A stretch of DNA of 64,000 bases, from positions 1,178,001-1,242,000 of the forward strand of contig NZ_CP101990.1 of the NCBI RefSeq assembly GCF_024508295.1, in the 5' to 3' direction. The stretch is from Aeromicrobium duanguangcaii (GTDB taxonomy: Bacteria > Actinomycetota > Actinomycetes > Propionibacteriales > Nocardioidaceae). Position numbers and translations under genes: made by a program. The stretch's first letter is position 1. Every line of letters begins with the position of its first letter. Shown here piece after piece: positions 27,355 to 36,126 of the stretch. The notes beneath the pieces are model-generated. The model was given only the letters and a program-made list of their open reading frames with translations, had not been told where the DNA came from and searched no databases.

Positions 27355-27820
27355 CCGCCTGAGTCTGGGCGATCAGGTCGGCGGGAGCCACCTCGAGGTC
27401 CAGACCGCGCCGCCCACCCGAGACGAACACCGTCGGATGGGACAGGGCGCTGGTGTCGACGATGGTGCGGTGCTGCTTCTTCTGGCCGAACGGGCTGATC
27501 CCGCCCAGCACGTAGCCGGTGGCTCGCTGCGCGGCGGCCGCATCGGCCAGCTGGGCGCGCTTGCCGTTCAGCGCCGCGGCGGCGCGCTTGAGGTCCAGGC
27601 TCCCCGAGACCGGGACGACCGCCACGGCCAGCGTGCCGTCGATGTCGATCATGAGCGTCTTGAAGACGCGAGCCGGCTCCAGGTTCAGCGCGTCGGCGGC
27701 CTCGAGTCCGTACGAGCGAGTGCGCGGGTCGTGCTCGTAGGCATGAGCGGTCACGGGCACGCCGGCGCGGTGCAGTGCCACGAGGGCGGGGGTCGCGTCA
27801 CCGGAGTTCTTCTTCGCCAC
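27332..27820 (-). CDS. ybaK: Cys-tRNA(Pro)/Cys-tRNA(Cys) deacylase YbaK
   Basis: A 162-residue single-domain trans-editing enzyme that hydrolyses Cys mischarged on tRNA-Pro. The essential lysine is Lys54 in RVFKTLM, and GYVLGGISPFGQKK is the family's glycine-rich block. The GTG start is seven bases after TAGCCT, whose TAG is also the stop codon of benE, the gene upstream on the same strand. Confidence 0.93.
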   Translation of the reverse strand: MAKKNSGDATPALVALHRAGVPVTAHAYEHDPRTRSYGLEAADALNLEPARVFKTLMIDIDGTLAVAVVPVSGSLDLKRAAAALNGKRAQLADAAAAQRATGYVLGGISPFGQKKQHRTIVDTSALSHPTVFVSGGRRGLDLEVAPADLIAQTQAVTARIAR

Positions 27821-27827
27821 GACCGCG

Positions 27828-27833
27828 AGGCTA
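27828..27833 (-). promoter_or_regulatory. Leaderless-type -10 for ybaK (TAGCCT), overlapping the benE stop
   Basis: On the minus strand TAGCCT is followed by seven bases and the ybaK GTG. Its first three bases are the stop codon of benE. Confidence 0.5.
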
Positions 27834-29018
27834 CCTGTGATCGGGGTCTCTGCGCTCCAACACGGCGCGAACGATCAGTCCCAGCAGCAGAGCCCAGAAC
27901 GCCGATCCCACGGACAGCAGGGTCACCCCCGAGGCCGCGAACAGGACCGTGACGCCCGCGCTGGTGCGGTGGCGGGGTGCGGCCAGCGCCCCCTGCAGCG
28001 ACGCCACGAGCGCGCCGACGAGGGCCAGACCGGCGACCGCCTCGATGATCCCGGCCGGCGCCGCCGCGGCCAGGGCGACCACGATCCCCGCCGCGCCCGC
28101 GATGACCAGGTAGCCGACACCGGCCGAGACCGCCGCGAGCCACCGTCGCTCGCGAGGCCCTGCCTCGTCGCCGGCGGCCAGGGCCGCGGACAACGCCGCG
28201 AGGTTCATGGCATGACCTCCGAACGGCGCCACGATCGCGGTGCCGAGCCCCGTCGCGACAACGCAGGAGCGCCACGGCACCGCGAACCCGAAGCTGCGCA
28301 GGACCGCCGCCCCCGGCAGGTTCTGCGACGCCATCGTGACGATCGTGAGTGGGATCGCGATCCCGACGATCGCCGACCAGGTCCACGTCGGCGTGGTCCA
28401 CTCCAGGGTCGGCGCCAGGGCGCTCGTGTCGAACGCCCGGCCGGACCGCTGCACCGAGACCGCGATCGCCGCCACGGCGACCAGCAAGGCTGCGGGCACC
28501 GCCCAGCGGGGCCGGACCCGGCTCACGACCAGCCACGTGACGATGACCGGTGCGACGTGGCCGGGGGAGTCGGCCAGTGAGAGGAAGGGAGCCAGGCACA
28601 GCGGCAGCAGGATGCCGGCCAGCATCGCCTGCGCGATCTCCGCGGGGATCCGCGCCACGAGGGCGCCCAGGAACGGGATCGCGCCGATCAGCGCGATGAG
28701 CACACCGGTGAGGACGAAGGCGCCGACCGCGGCCGACCATCCGCCGTCCACGCCTCCGGTGGAGACCAGCAGGGCCGCTCCGGGCGTGGACCACGCCAGG
28801 GTGACGGGGACGCGGTGGGTCAGGGCCAGCGCGATGATCAGCAGGCCGAACCCGACCGTCAGCGCGAACAGCCCGCTGGCGGCCTGCGACTCCGTCGCGC
28901 CGACAGCGCGTAACCCCGCCAGCACGACCGCGAACGACGACGTGAAGCCCACGAGGGCCGTCACGACTCCGGCGGTGACCGGCTGCAGCCGGTCGTGGGC
29001 CGCGGGGGAGGGGGACAC
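27831..29018 (-). CDS. BenE-family benzoate/H+ symporter-like transporter
   Basis: A 395-residue polytopic membrane protein with about 12 hydrophobic segments and BenE signatures such as TLAWSTPGAALLVSTGG (transport motif) and FGGHAMNLAALSAAL. BenE proteins import benzoate with protons, but no benzoate catabolic gene is near, so the substrate is open. The GTG start is preceded by TAGCCT at six bases. It is divergent from hisD with 39 bases between start codons. Confidence 0.88.
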   Translation of the reverse strand: MSPSPAAHDRLQPVTAGVVTALVGFTSSFAVVLAGLRAVGATESQAASGLFALTVGFGLLIIALALTHRVPVTLAWSTPGAALLVSTGGVDGGWSAAVGAFVLTGVLIALIGAIPFLGALVARIPAEIAQAMLAGILLPLCLAPFLSLADSPGHVAPVIVTWLVVSRVRPRWAVPAALLVAVAAIAVSVQRSGRAFDTSALAPTLEWTTPTWTWSAIVGIAIPLTIVTMASQNLPGAAVLRSFGFAVPWRSCVVATGLGTAIVAPFGGHAMNLAALSAALAAGDEAGPRERRWLAAVSAGVGYLVIAGAAGIVVALAAAAPAGIIEAVAGLALVGALVASLQGALAAPRHRTSAGVTVLFAASGVTLLSVGSAFWALLLGLIVRAVLERRDPDHR

Positions 29019-29024
29019 GCTGTG

Positions 29025-29030
29025 AGGCTA
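29025..29030 (-). promoter_or_regulatory. Leaderless-type -10 for benE (TAGCCT)
   Basis: Minus-strand TAGCCT, six bases, then the benE GTG. It lies back to back with the hisD -10, 15 bases apart. Confidence 0.5.
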
Positions 29031-29045
29031 GGCCATCGTGCGACC

Positions 29046-29051
29046 TAGACT
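29046..29051 (+). promoter_or_regulatory. Leaderless-type -10 for hisD (TAGACT)
   Basis: TAGACT, six bases (TGGGGG), then the hisD GTG at 29058. This would drive the hisDCBH run. Confidence 0.55.
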
Positions 29052-29057
29052 TGGGGG

Positions 29058-30353
29058 GTGCTCAGACGACTCGACCTGCGTGACCAGACCGACGGATACC
29101 GCGATGCGGTTCCCCGCGCGGAGGTCGACGTCGAGCATGCGCTCGCGGCCGTCGTGCCGATCTGCGACGACGTCCGCGACCGCGGCGCCGAGGCCGTCCT
29201 CGACGCGGGTGAGCGGTTCGACGGGGTGCGCCCCGAGCGGCTCCGCGTGCCCGCCGAGGCGCTGAAGCAGGCGCTCGCCGACGTCGACCCGGCCGTGCTG
29301 GCCGCGATCGACGAGTCGATCACGCGGCTGCGGCTCACGTGCGAGGCCGAGCTCGAGCGCTCGGTGTCCGTGGATGTCGCCCCGGGCGCCACGGTCGAGC
29401 GCCGGATCGTCCCGATGCAGCGCGTCGGCCTCTACGTCCCCGGCGGCCTCGCGCCGCTGGTCAGCACCGTCATCATGAACGCCGTCCCCGCGCAGGTCGC
29501 CGGGGTGCCGGGCATCGCGCTCGCCAGCCCGCCGCAGGCCGAGTTCGGTGGCCTCCCGCACCCGACGATCCTGGCAGCGTGCGCGCGCCTGGGCATCGAC
29601 GAGGTCTACGCCGCCGGTGGCGCCCAGGCCTTGGCGATGCTCGCCTACGGCACGCAGGAGAACGAGGCGGTCAACCTCGTGACCGGGCCGGGCAACATCT
29701 TCGTGGCCGCTGCGAAGCGCCACCTGCAGGGCGTCGTGGCGATCGACGCCGAGGCCGGCCCCACCGAGATCGCGATCGTCGCGGACTCCACGGCCGATCC
29801 CGAGTTCGTCGCCGCCGACCTCATCAGCCAGGCCGAGCACGATCCGCTCGCCGCCGCCGTGCTGATCACGGACTCGCTCGAGCTGGCCGACGCCGTCGAC
29901 GCCGAGCTCGAGCGACAGGTGCCCACCGCGCGTCACGAGGAGCGCATCCGCACCGCCCTGGCCGGTCAGCAGTCCGCCACCGTGCTGGTGCGTGACGTCG
30001 ACCAGGGGGTCGACGTCGCCAATGCCTACGCCGCCGAGCACCTCGAGATCCAGACCGCGGACGCGGCGGGCGTCGCCGGCCGGATCGTCAACGCCGGCGC
30101 CGTCTTCGTCGGCTCCTTCGCGCCGGTCTCGCTGGGCGACTACACCGCCGGCTCGAACCACGTGCTGCCCACCGCCGGGTGCGCCTGCCACTCCTCGGGC
30201 CTGTCCGTGCGCGCGTTCCTGAAGAACATGCACGTCGTGACGTACTCCGAGGCCGCGCTGCGCGACGTCGGCGACCGGGTCGTCACGCTGGCCGAGGCCG
30301 AGGACCTGCCGTCGCACGGCGCGGCCGTCACGGTCCGGCTGGACCGCGCGTGA
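29058..30353 (+). CDS. hisD: Histidinol dehydrogenase HisD
   Basis: A 431-residue zinc enzyme that oxidises L-histidinol to L-histidine with two NAD+, the last steps of the pathway. Conserved blocks are [50 protein letters not shown] and [23 protein letters not shown], containing the metal-binding Gln/His/Asp/His set. It is first of hisD-hisC-hisB-hisH, with hisC starting inside its stop codon. Confidence 0.97.
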   Translation: MLRRLDLRDQTDGYRDAVPRAEVDVEHALAAVVPICDDVRDRGAEAVLDAGERFDGVRPERLRVPAEALKQALADVDPAVLAAIDESITRLRLTCEAELERSVSVDVAPGATVERRIVPMQRVGLYVPGGLAPLVSTVIMNAVPAQVAGVPGIALASPPQAEFGGLPHPTILAACARLGIDEVYAAGGAQALAMLAYGTQENEAVNLVTGPGNIFVAAAKRHLQGVVAIDAEAGPTEIAIVADSTADPEFVAADLISQAEHDPLAAAVLITDSLELADAVDAELERQVPTARHEERIRTALAGQQSATVLVRDVDQGVDVANAYAAEHLEIQTADAAGVAGRIVNAGAVFVGSFAPVSLGDYTAGSNHVLPTAGCACHSSGLSVRAFLKNMHVVTYSEAALRDVGDRVVTLAEAEDLPSHGAAVTVRLDRA

Positions 30354-31432
30354 TGAGCATTCCGTCGTGGGTGCCGATTCGTGAGGAGCTGCGCGGCGAG
30401 GAGCCGTACGGCGCCCCGCAGATCGACGTGCCGGTGCGACTCAACACGAACGAGAACCCGTACGGCCCCAGCCCCGAGGCCGCGGCCGACATCGCCGAGG
30501 CGGTGCGGCAGGCCGCGCTCGAGCTGAACCGGTACCCCGACCGCGAGGCCACGGCCCTGCGCGAGGCGCTGGCGGGCTACCTGGGCCACGGGCTCACGGC
30601 GGCGCACGTCTGGGCCGCCAACGGCTCGAACGAGGTCATGCAGCAGATCCTGCAGGCGTTCGGCGGGCCCGGTCGCACGGTGCTGTCGTTCGCGCCGACC
30701 TACTCGATGTACCCCGAGTACGCGCGCAACACCCACACCCGCTGGGTGGCGGGACGCCGCCGTGAGGACTTCGCGATCGACGTCCCGGCGGCCGTCGCGC
30801 TGATCGAGGCCGAGCAGCCCGACGTCGTCTTCCTGACGTCGCCCAACAACCCGACGGGCACGGCGCTCGGCGCGGACGAGCTGAACGCCGTCTTGAAGGT
30901 CGCGCCCGGCGTGGTCGTGGTGGACGAGGCGTACGCGGAGTTCCGCCGCGCCGGCACTCCGACGGCCCTGGAGCTGCTGGACGAGCAGCCGCGCCTGATC
31001 GTCACGCGCACGATGAGCAAGGCCTTCGCGCTGGCCGGTGGGCGGCTGGGCTACCTGGCCGCCGATCCGGCGATCGTCGACGCGCTGCGCATCGTGCGAC
31101 TGCCGTACCACCTGTCGGCCGTCACGCAGGCGACGGCGCTCGGCGCCCTGCGGCACACCGACGAGCTGCTCGCGCGGGTCGACGAGCTGCGCAGCACGCG
31201 CGACGAGACCTCGGCCTGGCTGGCCGACCGCGGGTACGACGTCGCCGCGTCCGACGCGAACTTCGTGCTGTTCGGGCATTTCACCGATCGTCACGCGGTG
31301 TGGGAGGGTTTGGTCGATCGAGGGGTCCTGATCCGTGAGGTCGGGCCCGACGGTTGGCTCCGGGTGTCGATCGGCACCCCGGACGAGATGCGGGCGTTTC
31401 GCACCGCGCTGATGGAGGTGGATCCACGATGA
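30353..31432 (+). CDS. hisC: Histidinol-phosphate aminotransferase HisC
   Basis: A 359-residue fold-type I PLP enzyme converting imidazole-acetol phosphate and Glu to histidinol phosphate. The PLP lysine is Lys223 in [26 protein letters not shown] (33-41) and TSPNNPTGT (162-170) are typical. The ATG lies in TGATG with the hisD stop. A GTG directly before it is possible but adds only one residue. Confidence 0.95.
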   Translation: MSIPSWVPIREELRGEEPYGAPQIDVPVRLNTNENPYGPSPEAAADIAEAVRQAALELNRYPDREATALREALAGYLGHGLTAAHVWAANGSNEVMQQILQAFGGPGRTVLSFAPTYSMYPEYARNTHTRWVAGRRREDFAIDVPAAVALIEAEQPDVVFLTSPNNPTGTALGADELNAVLKVAPGVVVVDEAYAEFRRAGTPTALELLDEQPRLIVTRTMSKAFALAGGRLGYLAADPAIVDALRIVRLPYHLSAVTQATALGALRHTDELLARVDELRSTRDETSAWLADRGYDVAASDANFVLFGHFTDRHAVWEGLVDRGVLIREVGPDGWLRVSIGTPDEMRAFRTALMEVDPR

Positions 31433-32028
31433 GCAGGACGGCACGGATCGAGCGGAAGACCTCGGAGTCGCACGTCGTCGTCGAGGTGGACCTGGACGGC
31501 ACGGGCCGGCACGAGATCAGCACCGGCGTCGGCTTCTACGACCACATGCTCACCGCGTTCAGCCGCCACTCGCTGATCGACCTCACGGTCCGGTCCGAGG
31601 GCGACCTGCACATCGACGCGCACCACACCGTCGAGGACACCGCGATCTGCATCGGCGAGGCCATCGGCGAGGCGCTCGGCGACAAGGCCGGCATCCGCCG
31701 CTACGGCAACGCGACGGTCCCGCTCGACGAGGCCATCGCCCAGTGCGTCGTGGACGTCTCCGGGCGTCCGTACTTCGTGCACACCGGCGAGCCCGAGCGT
31801 CAGATCACCGCGATCATCGGCGGCTCCTACATCGGCTCGCTGACGTCGCACGTCTTCGAGTCGATCGCGCACCACGCGGGCATCACGATGCACATGACCC
31901 TGCTGGCGGGCCGCGATCCGCACCACATCGCCGAGTGCCAGTTCAAGGCGCTGGCGCGGGCGATGCGCGCCGCCGTCGAGCCGGATCCCCGCGAGACGGG
32001 AATCCCCTCGACCAAGGGCGCGTTGTGA
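31429..32028 (+). CDS. hisB: Imidazoleglycerol-phosphate dehydratase HisB
   Basis: A 199-residue monofunctional dehydratase (no phosphatase domain) that forms imidazole-acetol phosphate. Metal-binding motifs are [25 protein letters not shown] and [15 protein letters not shown]. The ATG overlaps the hisC stop in ATGA and has GGAGG about ten bases upstream. Confidence 0.96.
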   Translation: MSRTARIERKTSESHVVVEVDLDGTGRHEISTGVGFYDHMLTAFSRHSLIDLTVRSEGDLHIDAHHTVEDTAICIGEAIGEALGDKAGIRRYGNATVPLDEAIAQCVVDVSGRPYFVHTGEPERQITAIIGGSYIGSLTSHVFESIAHHAGITMHMTLLAGRDPHHIAECQFKALARAMRAAVEPDPRETGIPSTKGAL

Positions 32029-32050
32029 CGCGTGTGAGCGGAGCACGAGC

Positions 32051-32695
32051 ATGACCACCGTCGCGGTCCTGGACTACGGATCGGGCAACCTGCGCTCCGC
32101 CGTGCGCGCCGTCGAGCGCGCCGGCGAGTCGCGGGGCGTCGAGGTCCAGCTGACCTCCGACGCCAAGGTCGCCGAGCACGCCGACGGCCTGCTCGTGCCC
32201 GGCGTCGGCGCCTTCGAGGCGTGCATGCGCGGCCTGCGCGAGGTCGACGGCGAGCGCATCATCGAGCGTCGCCTGATCGCGGGTCGTCCGGTCCTGGGCA
32301 TCTGCGTCGGCATGCAGATCCTCTTCGCCGAGGGCATCGAGCACGGGGTCCGCAGCACCGGCTGCGGCGAGTGGCCCGGCACGGTCGAGAAGCTCCAGGC
32401 GCCGATCGTGCCGCACATGGGCTGGGACACCGTCGAGCCGCCCGCCGACTCGGCGATGTTCGCCGGCATCGAGGACGAGCGCTTCTACTTCGTGCACTCC
32501 TACGGGGTGCGCGAGTGGCAGCTCGACGCCGAGGGCACGGCCTTCAAGGCGCCGGGCGTCACGTGGACGCAGTACGGCGGCGACCGGTTCGTCGCGGCCG
32601 TCGAGCACGGTCCGCTGTGGGCGACGCAGTTCCACCCCGAGAAGTCCGGCGACGCCGGTCGCCGGCTGCTCGAGAACTGGATCGCGACCCTCTGA
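32051..32695 (+). CDS. hisH: Imidazole glycerol phosphate synthase glutaminase subunit HisH
   Basis: A 214-residue class I glutamine amidotransferase that feeds ammonia to HisF. The triad is Cys85 (GICVGMQ), His195 and Glu197 (QFHPEKSG); VPGVGAF forms the oxyanion loop. It follows hisB by 22 bases. Its partner hisF lies 2.7 kb away, with priA between. Confidence 0.96.
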   Translation: MTTVAVLDYGSGNLRSAVRAVERAGESRGVEVQLTSDAKVAEHADGLLVPGVGAFEACMRGLREVDGERIIERRLIAGRPVLGICVGMQILFAEGIEHGVRSTGCGEWPGTVEKLQAPIVPHMGWDTVEPPADSAMFAGIEDERFYFVHSYGVREWQLDAEGTAFKAPGVTWTQYGGDRFVAAVEHGPLWATQFHPEKSGDAGRRLLENWIATL

Positions 32696-32718
32696 GACCG
32701 GGCCCCCGCGGCCCGGTC
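32696..32718. terminator. Hairpin between hisH and the YitT-like gene
   Basis: A 9-bp perfect stem GACCGGGCC/GGCCCGGTC with a five-base loop directly follows the hisH stop and touches the stop of the converging gene. There is no T tract. It probably ends transcripts from both sides. Confidence 0.65.
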
Positions 32719-33388
32719 AGGCGCGGTAGCGCTCCGGGCGGTGGTTGAAGGCCAGGATGAGGTTCAGCACGACCGCGCCCGCCGCGGACAGCAGGACGTT
32801 GTCCCACGGCACGACCAGCAGGGCGGCGACGACCACGAGCACGTCGAGCGCCATCTGGACGTACCCGGCGCGCAGCCCGGCCCGCTCCTGGGCGATCAGC
32901 GCCAGGACGCTGAAGCCGCCGAGGCTGGACCCGTGGCGGAACAGGATGAGGATGCCCACACCGGCCAGGATGTTGCCGGTCAGGACGCCGTAGACCGGCT
33001 CCAGTCCCGGCGAGGGGATCATCTCGCCGTGCAGCGCCGTGAAGGCCGACAGCAGGCCGACCGCGATCGCGGACCGCAGCGTGAACTGCCAGCCCTTCTT
33101 CCACAGCGCGAGGGCGAAGAAGGGCAGGTTCACCAGGACCAGCACGAGCGACAGCGAGTACGGCGCGGCGTAGGTCACCAGCAGGGACAGGCCGGCGGTG
33201 CCGCCCGTCACGGCGTGCGCCTCGTGCAGCAGGTGCAGGCCGAGCGAGGCCAGCCACGTCCCGGTGAGGACGCCCAGCACGTCCTCGGCCGCGGTGTGGG
33301 GCAGGGTGACGGCGCTCGGCTCGGTGTCGGGGACGTCGGGAGTGTCGGCGGTGTCGTGGGACGGGTGGTGCGGTGCGCTGTCGTTCAT
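32717..33388 (-). CDS. YitT family membrane protein
   Basis: A 223-residue protein with an acidic N-terminal tail of about 30 residues and five to six transmembrane segments. [28 protein letters not shown] and [18 protein letters not shown] match the repeated YitT-type membrane unit (Gly-rich GGTAG and SLGG loops). Function is unknown. It is transcribed against the his genes and divergently from priA; TAGAGT lies nine bases before its ATG. Confidence 0.78.
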   Translation of the reverse strand: MNDSAPHHPSHDTADTPDVPDTEPSAVTLPHTAAEDVLGVLTGTWLASLGLHLLHEAHAVTGGTAGLSLLVTYAAPYSLSLVLVLVNLPFFALALWKKGWQFTLRSAIAVGLLSAFTALHGEMIPSPGLEPVYGVLTGNILAGVGILILFRHGSSLGGFSVLALIAQERAGLRAGYVQMALDVLVVVAALLVVPWDNVLLSAAGAVVLNLILAFNHRPERYRA

Positions 33389-33397
33389 GGCCTGACC

Positions 33398-33403
33398 ACT
33401 CTA
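33398..33403 (-). promoter_or_regulatory. -10 element for the YitT-like gene (TAGAGT)
   Basis: Minus-strand TAGAGT ends nine bases before the ATG, giving a leader of two or three bases at most. It is divergent from the priA -10, 14 bases away. Confidence 0.4.
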
Positions 33404-33417
33404 CGGAGGGTGATGGA

Positions 33418-33423
33418 TACGAT
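33418..33423 (+). promoter_or_regulatory. Leaderless-type -10 for priA (TACGAT)
   Basis: TACGAT, six bases, then the GTG at 33430. This spacing supports the GTG over an in-frame upstream ATG at 33373. Confidence 0.55.
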
Positions 33424-33429
33424 CGCGGG

Positions 33430-34152
33430 GTGACTCTCGAACTGCTTCCCGCCGTCGACGTCGCCGAGGGCAAGGCCGTGCGCCTGGTCCAGGGCGAGCT
33501 CGGCAGCGAGACCTCCTACGGATCCCCGCTCGACGCCGCGCTGCAGTGGCAGGCCGACGGAGCCGAGTGGGTCCATCTGGTCGACCTCGACGCGGCCTTC
33601 GGGAAGGGCAGCAACCGCGAGCTGTTGGCGGACGTGATCGGACGCCTCGACATCGACGTCGAGCTCTCCGGCGGCATCCGCGACGACGCGTCGCTCGACG
33701 CGGCGATGGCCACGGGCTGCCGGCGGGTCAACCTGGGCACCGCCGCGATCGAGGACCCGGACTGGTGCCGGTCGGCGATCGCGCGTTACGGCGACCGGAT
33801 CGCCGTGGGCCTCGACGTCCGCGGGCGCACCCTGGCCGCGCGCGGCTGGGTGAAGGAGGGCGGCGACCTCTTCGAGACCCTGGCCCGCCTCGACGCCGAC
33901 GGCTGTGCCCGCTACGTCGTCACCGACGTCACCAAGGACGGCACGCTGTCCGGCCCCAACCTGGAGCTGCTGCGCCAGGTCTGCGAGCAGACCGACAAGC
34001 CGGTCGTCGCCTCGGGCGGCGTCTCGAGCCTGGACGACCTGCGCGCGATCGCCTCGCTCGCCGACATCGGCGTCGAGGGCGCGATCGTCGGCAAGGCCCT
34101 GTACGCCGGGGCCTTCACCCTGCCCGACGCCCTGAGCGCGGTCGCGGAGTAG
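33430..34152 (+). CDS. priA: Phosphoribosyl isomerase PriA (HisA, probably also TrpF activity)
   Basis: A 240-residue (beta/alpha)8 barrel isomerising ProFAR to PRFAR. The general acid-base aspartates are Asp10 ([10 protein letters not shown]) and the Asp of [17 protein letters not shown]. The sequence follows actinobacterial PriA closely, including [21 protein letters not shown] and [13 protein letters not shown]; PriA of Streptomyces and Mycobacterium also performs the TrpF step. No trpF is present in the trp block of this window, which fits a dual role. It overlaps nothing and is followed two bases later by a DUF1707 gene. Confidence 0.93.
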   Translation: MTLELLPAVDVAEGKAVRLVQGELGSETSYGSPLDAALQWQADGAEWVHLVDLDAAFGKGSNRELLADVIGRLDIDVELSGGIRDDASLDAAMATGCRRVNLGTAAIEDPDWCRSAIARYGDRIAVGLDVRGRTLAARGWVKEGGDLFETLARLDADGCARYVVTDVTKDGTLSGPNLELLRQVCEQTDKPVVASGGVSSLDDLRAIASLADIGVEGAIVGKALYAGAFTLPDALSAVAE

Positions 34153-34154
34153 TC

Positions 34155-34682
34155 GTGACCGGCGTGGTGCGGTGGGACGGCTTCAGCGCCGATCCGCGTC
34201 GCGCCGAGGTGGCCGGCGTCCGCGCCTCCGACGGCGACCGTGAGACCGCGGTCGAGGCGCTGCGCGAGGCCTTCGCCGACGGGCGGCTCGACCGCGCCGA
34301 GTTCGACCGCAGGTCCCATGCCGCGCTCGCGGCCGCCCTGTTGGGCGAGTTCGCGCCGCTGCTGCAGGACCTGGAGGCACCCGTTCCGGCGACGCTGTCG
34401 GTCCACGACGAAGCGGTGCGCCGGTACCGCCGTGAGGCGCGCGAGGCCCGCAACGGCTTCCTGACGGTCGGCACCATCACCACCGGGATCTGGGGCGCCA
34501 CCAGCATCTACGGGGGCGACCCGTACTTCTTCTGGCCGGTGTTCCCGATGCTGGCCGTGGGGGCCGGCTGGTTCATGAAGGTGGCGAACCGCGGCGAGCT
34601 CATCGAGCGGCACGAGCGCAAGATCGCGCGGCGCCTGGAGCGACGGCGCCGCAAGGACGAGTCCGAGGACCCCGAGGGCTGA
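34155..34682 (+). CDS. DUF1707 domain membrane protein
   Basis: A 175-residue protein. The N-terminal DUF1707 domain (VRASDGDRETAVEALREAFADGRLDRAEFDRRSHAAL, about residues 15-55) is followed by a basic region, a hydrophobic double segment around residues 105-138 and a highly charged C-terminus (HERKIARRLERRRRKDES). Such proteins are common and uncharacterised in actinobacteria. The GTG start is two bases after the priA stop, suggesting one transcript; GTGs at 34164 and 34167 are close alternatives. Confidence 0.8.
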   Translation: MTGVVRWDGFSADPRRAEVAGVRASDGDRETAVEALREAFADGRLDRAEFDRRSHAALAAALLGEFAPLLQDLEAPVPATLSVHDEAVRRYRREAREARNGFLTVGTITTGIWGATSIYGGDPYFFWPVFPMLAVGAGWFMKVANRGELIERHERKIARRLERRRRKDESEDPEG

Positions 34683-34685
34683 GGC

Positions 34686-35360
34686 TCAGCAGCCGTCGCG
34701 CATGAGGTCGGGCCTCGTGCCCTGCGTGACCTCGACCAGCACGACCTTGTCCTTCGGGCCGACCTCGTCGGGGTCGGCGTCGAACAGGTAGCCCAGCCAG
34801 CGGTCGCCCTCGGTCACGAACACGCCCGTCTGGCCGTAGCCGGCCTCGGTCAGCTCGGCGGTCTCGTGCACGCCCGAGACCTGGCGCAGCGTGCTGCCGA
34901 CCCCGAGGCCGTCGGCCGTGCGCGGCTGCTCGCCGCGAACCCCGAGGGAGACGATCGTGCCGTCCTCGCGGGCCAGCACGTCCAGGGACGACGCGTACTC
35001 GGGCTTCCAGGCGAGCGGCGCGACGCGGCCGCAGTCCTCGCCCGGGACCTGCGCGTCGGCCTCGAACAGCCCGGTCTCCAGGGCCTCGTCGCGAGACATC
35101 CCCACCGCCGCGGGACCCACGCGCCCGGGGGCCACCACGAGCTCGGCCAGGGCGGGCAGTGCCGCCGTCGGCTCCGTGGTGGGGGACTCGGTGGTCGGGG
35201 TCGCCGTCGCGCTGGGCGACGCGGTCGCGGACGGGCTGCTCGGCGTCGGCGAGGGCTCCTCGTCGGGGGAGTCGGAGCAGGCCGCGAGGGTCAGCGCTGT
35301 CGTCACCGCGACCACCCACAGGCGGCTCGACCGGACGTGGGACCCACGGACTACGCTCAT
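34686..35360 (-). CDS. Putative lipoprotein of unknown function
   Basis: A 224-residue protein with a lipoprotein signal peptide: basic start, hydrophobic core [10 protein letters not shown] and lipobox LAAC (Cys about residue 30). A 35-residue Ser/Thr/Pro linker follows, then an alpha/beta domain with [17 protein letters not shown] and a paired repeat of the same kind ([23 protein letters not shown]), reminiscent of small periplasmic two-repeat folds. The ATG at 35360 is preferred to a start 21 codons earlier, because TAGGCT lies exactly seven bases before it. It is divergent from hisF with four bases between start codons. Confidence 0.78.
   Translation of the reverse strand: MSVVRGSHVRSSRLWVVAVTTALTLAACSDSPDEEPSPTPSSPSATASPSATATPTTESPTTEPTAALPALAELVVAPGRVGPAAVGMSRDEALETGLFEADAQVPGEDCGRVAPLAWKPEYASSLDVLAREDGTIVSLGVRGEQPRTADGLGVGSTLRQVSGVHETAELTEAGYGQTGVFVTEGDRWLGYLFDADPDEVGPKDKVVLVEVTQGTRPDLMRDGC
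35327..35357 (+). promoter_or_regulatory. Leaderless-type promoter for hisF
   Basis: TCGACC (35327-35332), 19-base spacer, TACGCT (35352-35357), then seven bases to the GTG at 35365. Confidence 0.55.
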
Positions 35361-35364
35361 GCGC

Positions 35365-36126
35365 GTGAGCCTAGCTGTCCGTGTGATCCCCTGTTTGGAC
35401 GTGGACGGCGGCCGAGTCGTCAAGGGTGTGAACTTCGTCGACCTGCGTGATGCGGGCGATCCCGTCGAGATGGCCCGCGTCTATGACGCCGAGGGCGCCG
35501 ACGAGCTGACCTTCCTCGACATCACCGCCTCCAGCAGCGACCGTTCCACGACGTTCGACATCGTGGGCCGCACCGCCGAGCAGGTCTTCATCCCGCTGAC
35601 GGTGGGCGGTGGCGTGCGCACGGTCGAGGACGTCGACCGGCTGTTGCGGGCCGGCGCCGACAAGGTCGGCATCAACACCGCCGCCATCGCCAGACCCGAG
35701 GTCATCGCCGAGATCGCGCACCGCTTCGGGAATCAGGTGCTCGTGCTCAGCGTTGACGCTCGACGTGCAGACGATCAGCCCAGCGGGTTCGAGGTGACCA
35801 CCCACGGCGGCCGCCGCTCGGCCGGCATCGACGCGATCGAGTGGGTGCGGCGTGCCAGTGAGCTCGGCGTGGGCGAGGTCCTGCTCAACTCGATGGACGC
35901 CGACGGCACGCAGGCCGGGTTCGACCTCGAGATGATCCGCGCCGTGCGCGGCGTCACCGACGTTCCCCTCATCGCCAGCGGCGGTGCCGGCAGACTCGAG
36001 CACTTCCCGCCGGCCGTCGAGGCCGGCGCCGACGCGGTGCTGGCCGCCAGCGTCTTCCATTTCGGCTCGCTGACGATCCCCGCGGTGAAGGAGACGCTGC
36101 GAGCCGCGGGACACGTGGTCCGGTGA
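35365..36126 (+). CDS. hisF: Imidazole glycerol phosphate synthase cyclase subunit HisF
   Basis: A 253-residue (beta/alpha)8 barrel forming IGP and AICAR from PRFAR with ammonia from HisH. Catalytic aspartates are in [14 protein letters not shown] (near residue 12) and LSVDARR (near 131); phosphate loops are VGGGVRT and IASGGAG. The GTG at 35365 matches the usual [12 protein letters not shown] start and the promoter spacing; an ATG two codons earlier is possible. The stop overlaps the following ABC gene. Confidence 0.96.
   Translation: MSLAVRVIPCLDVDGGRVVKGVNFVDLRDAGDPVEMARVYDAEGADELTFLDITASSSDRSTTFDIVGRTAEQVFIPLTVGGGVRTVEDVDRLLRAGADKVGINTAAIARPEVIAEIAHRFGNQVLVLSVDARRADDQPSGFEVTTHGGRRSAGIDAIEWVRRASELGVGEVLLNSMDADGTQAGFDLEMIRAVRGVTDVPLIASGGAGRLEHFPPAVEAGADAVLAASVFHFGSLTIPAVKETLRAAGHVVR
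35368..35373 (-). promoter_or_regulatory. Leaderless-type -10 for the lipoprotein gene (TAGGCT)
   Basis: Minus-strand TAGGCT, seven bases, then the ATG at 35360. It lies inside the first codons of hisF. Confidence 0.55.

Noticed and set aside
27831..29018. Benzoate degradation locus at benE
   Set aside because: The flanking genes are ybaK and his genes; no ring-hydroxylating or ring-cleavage enzymes are in the window.
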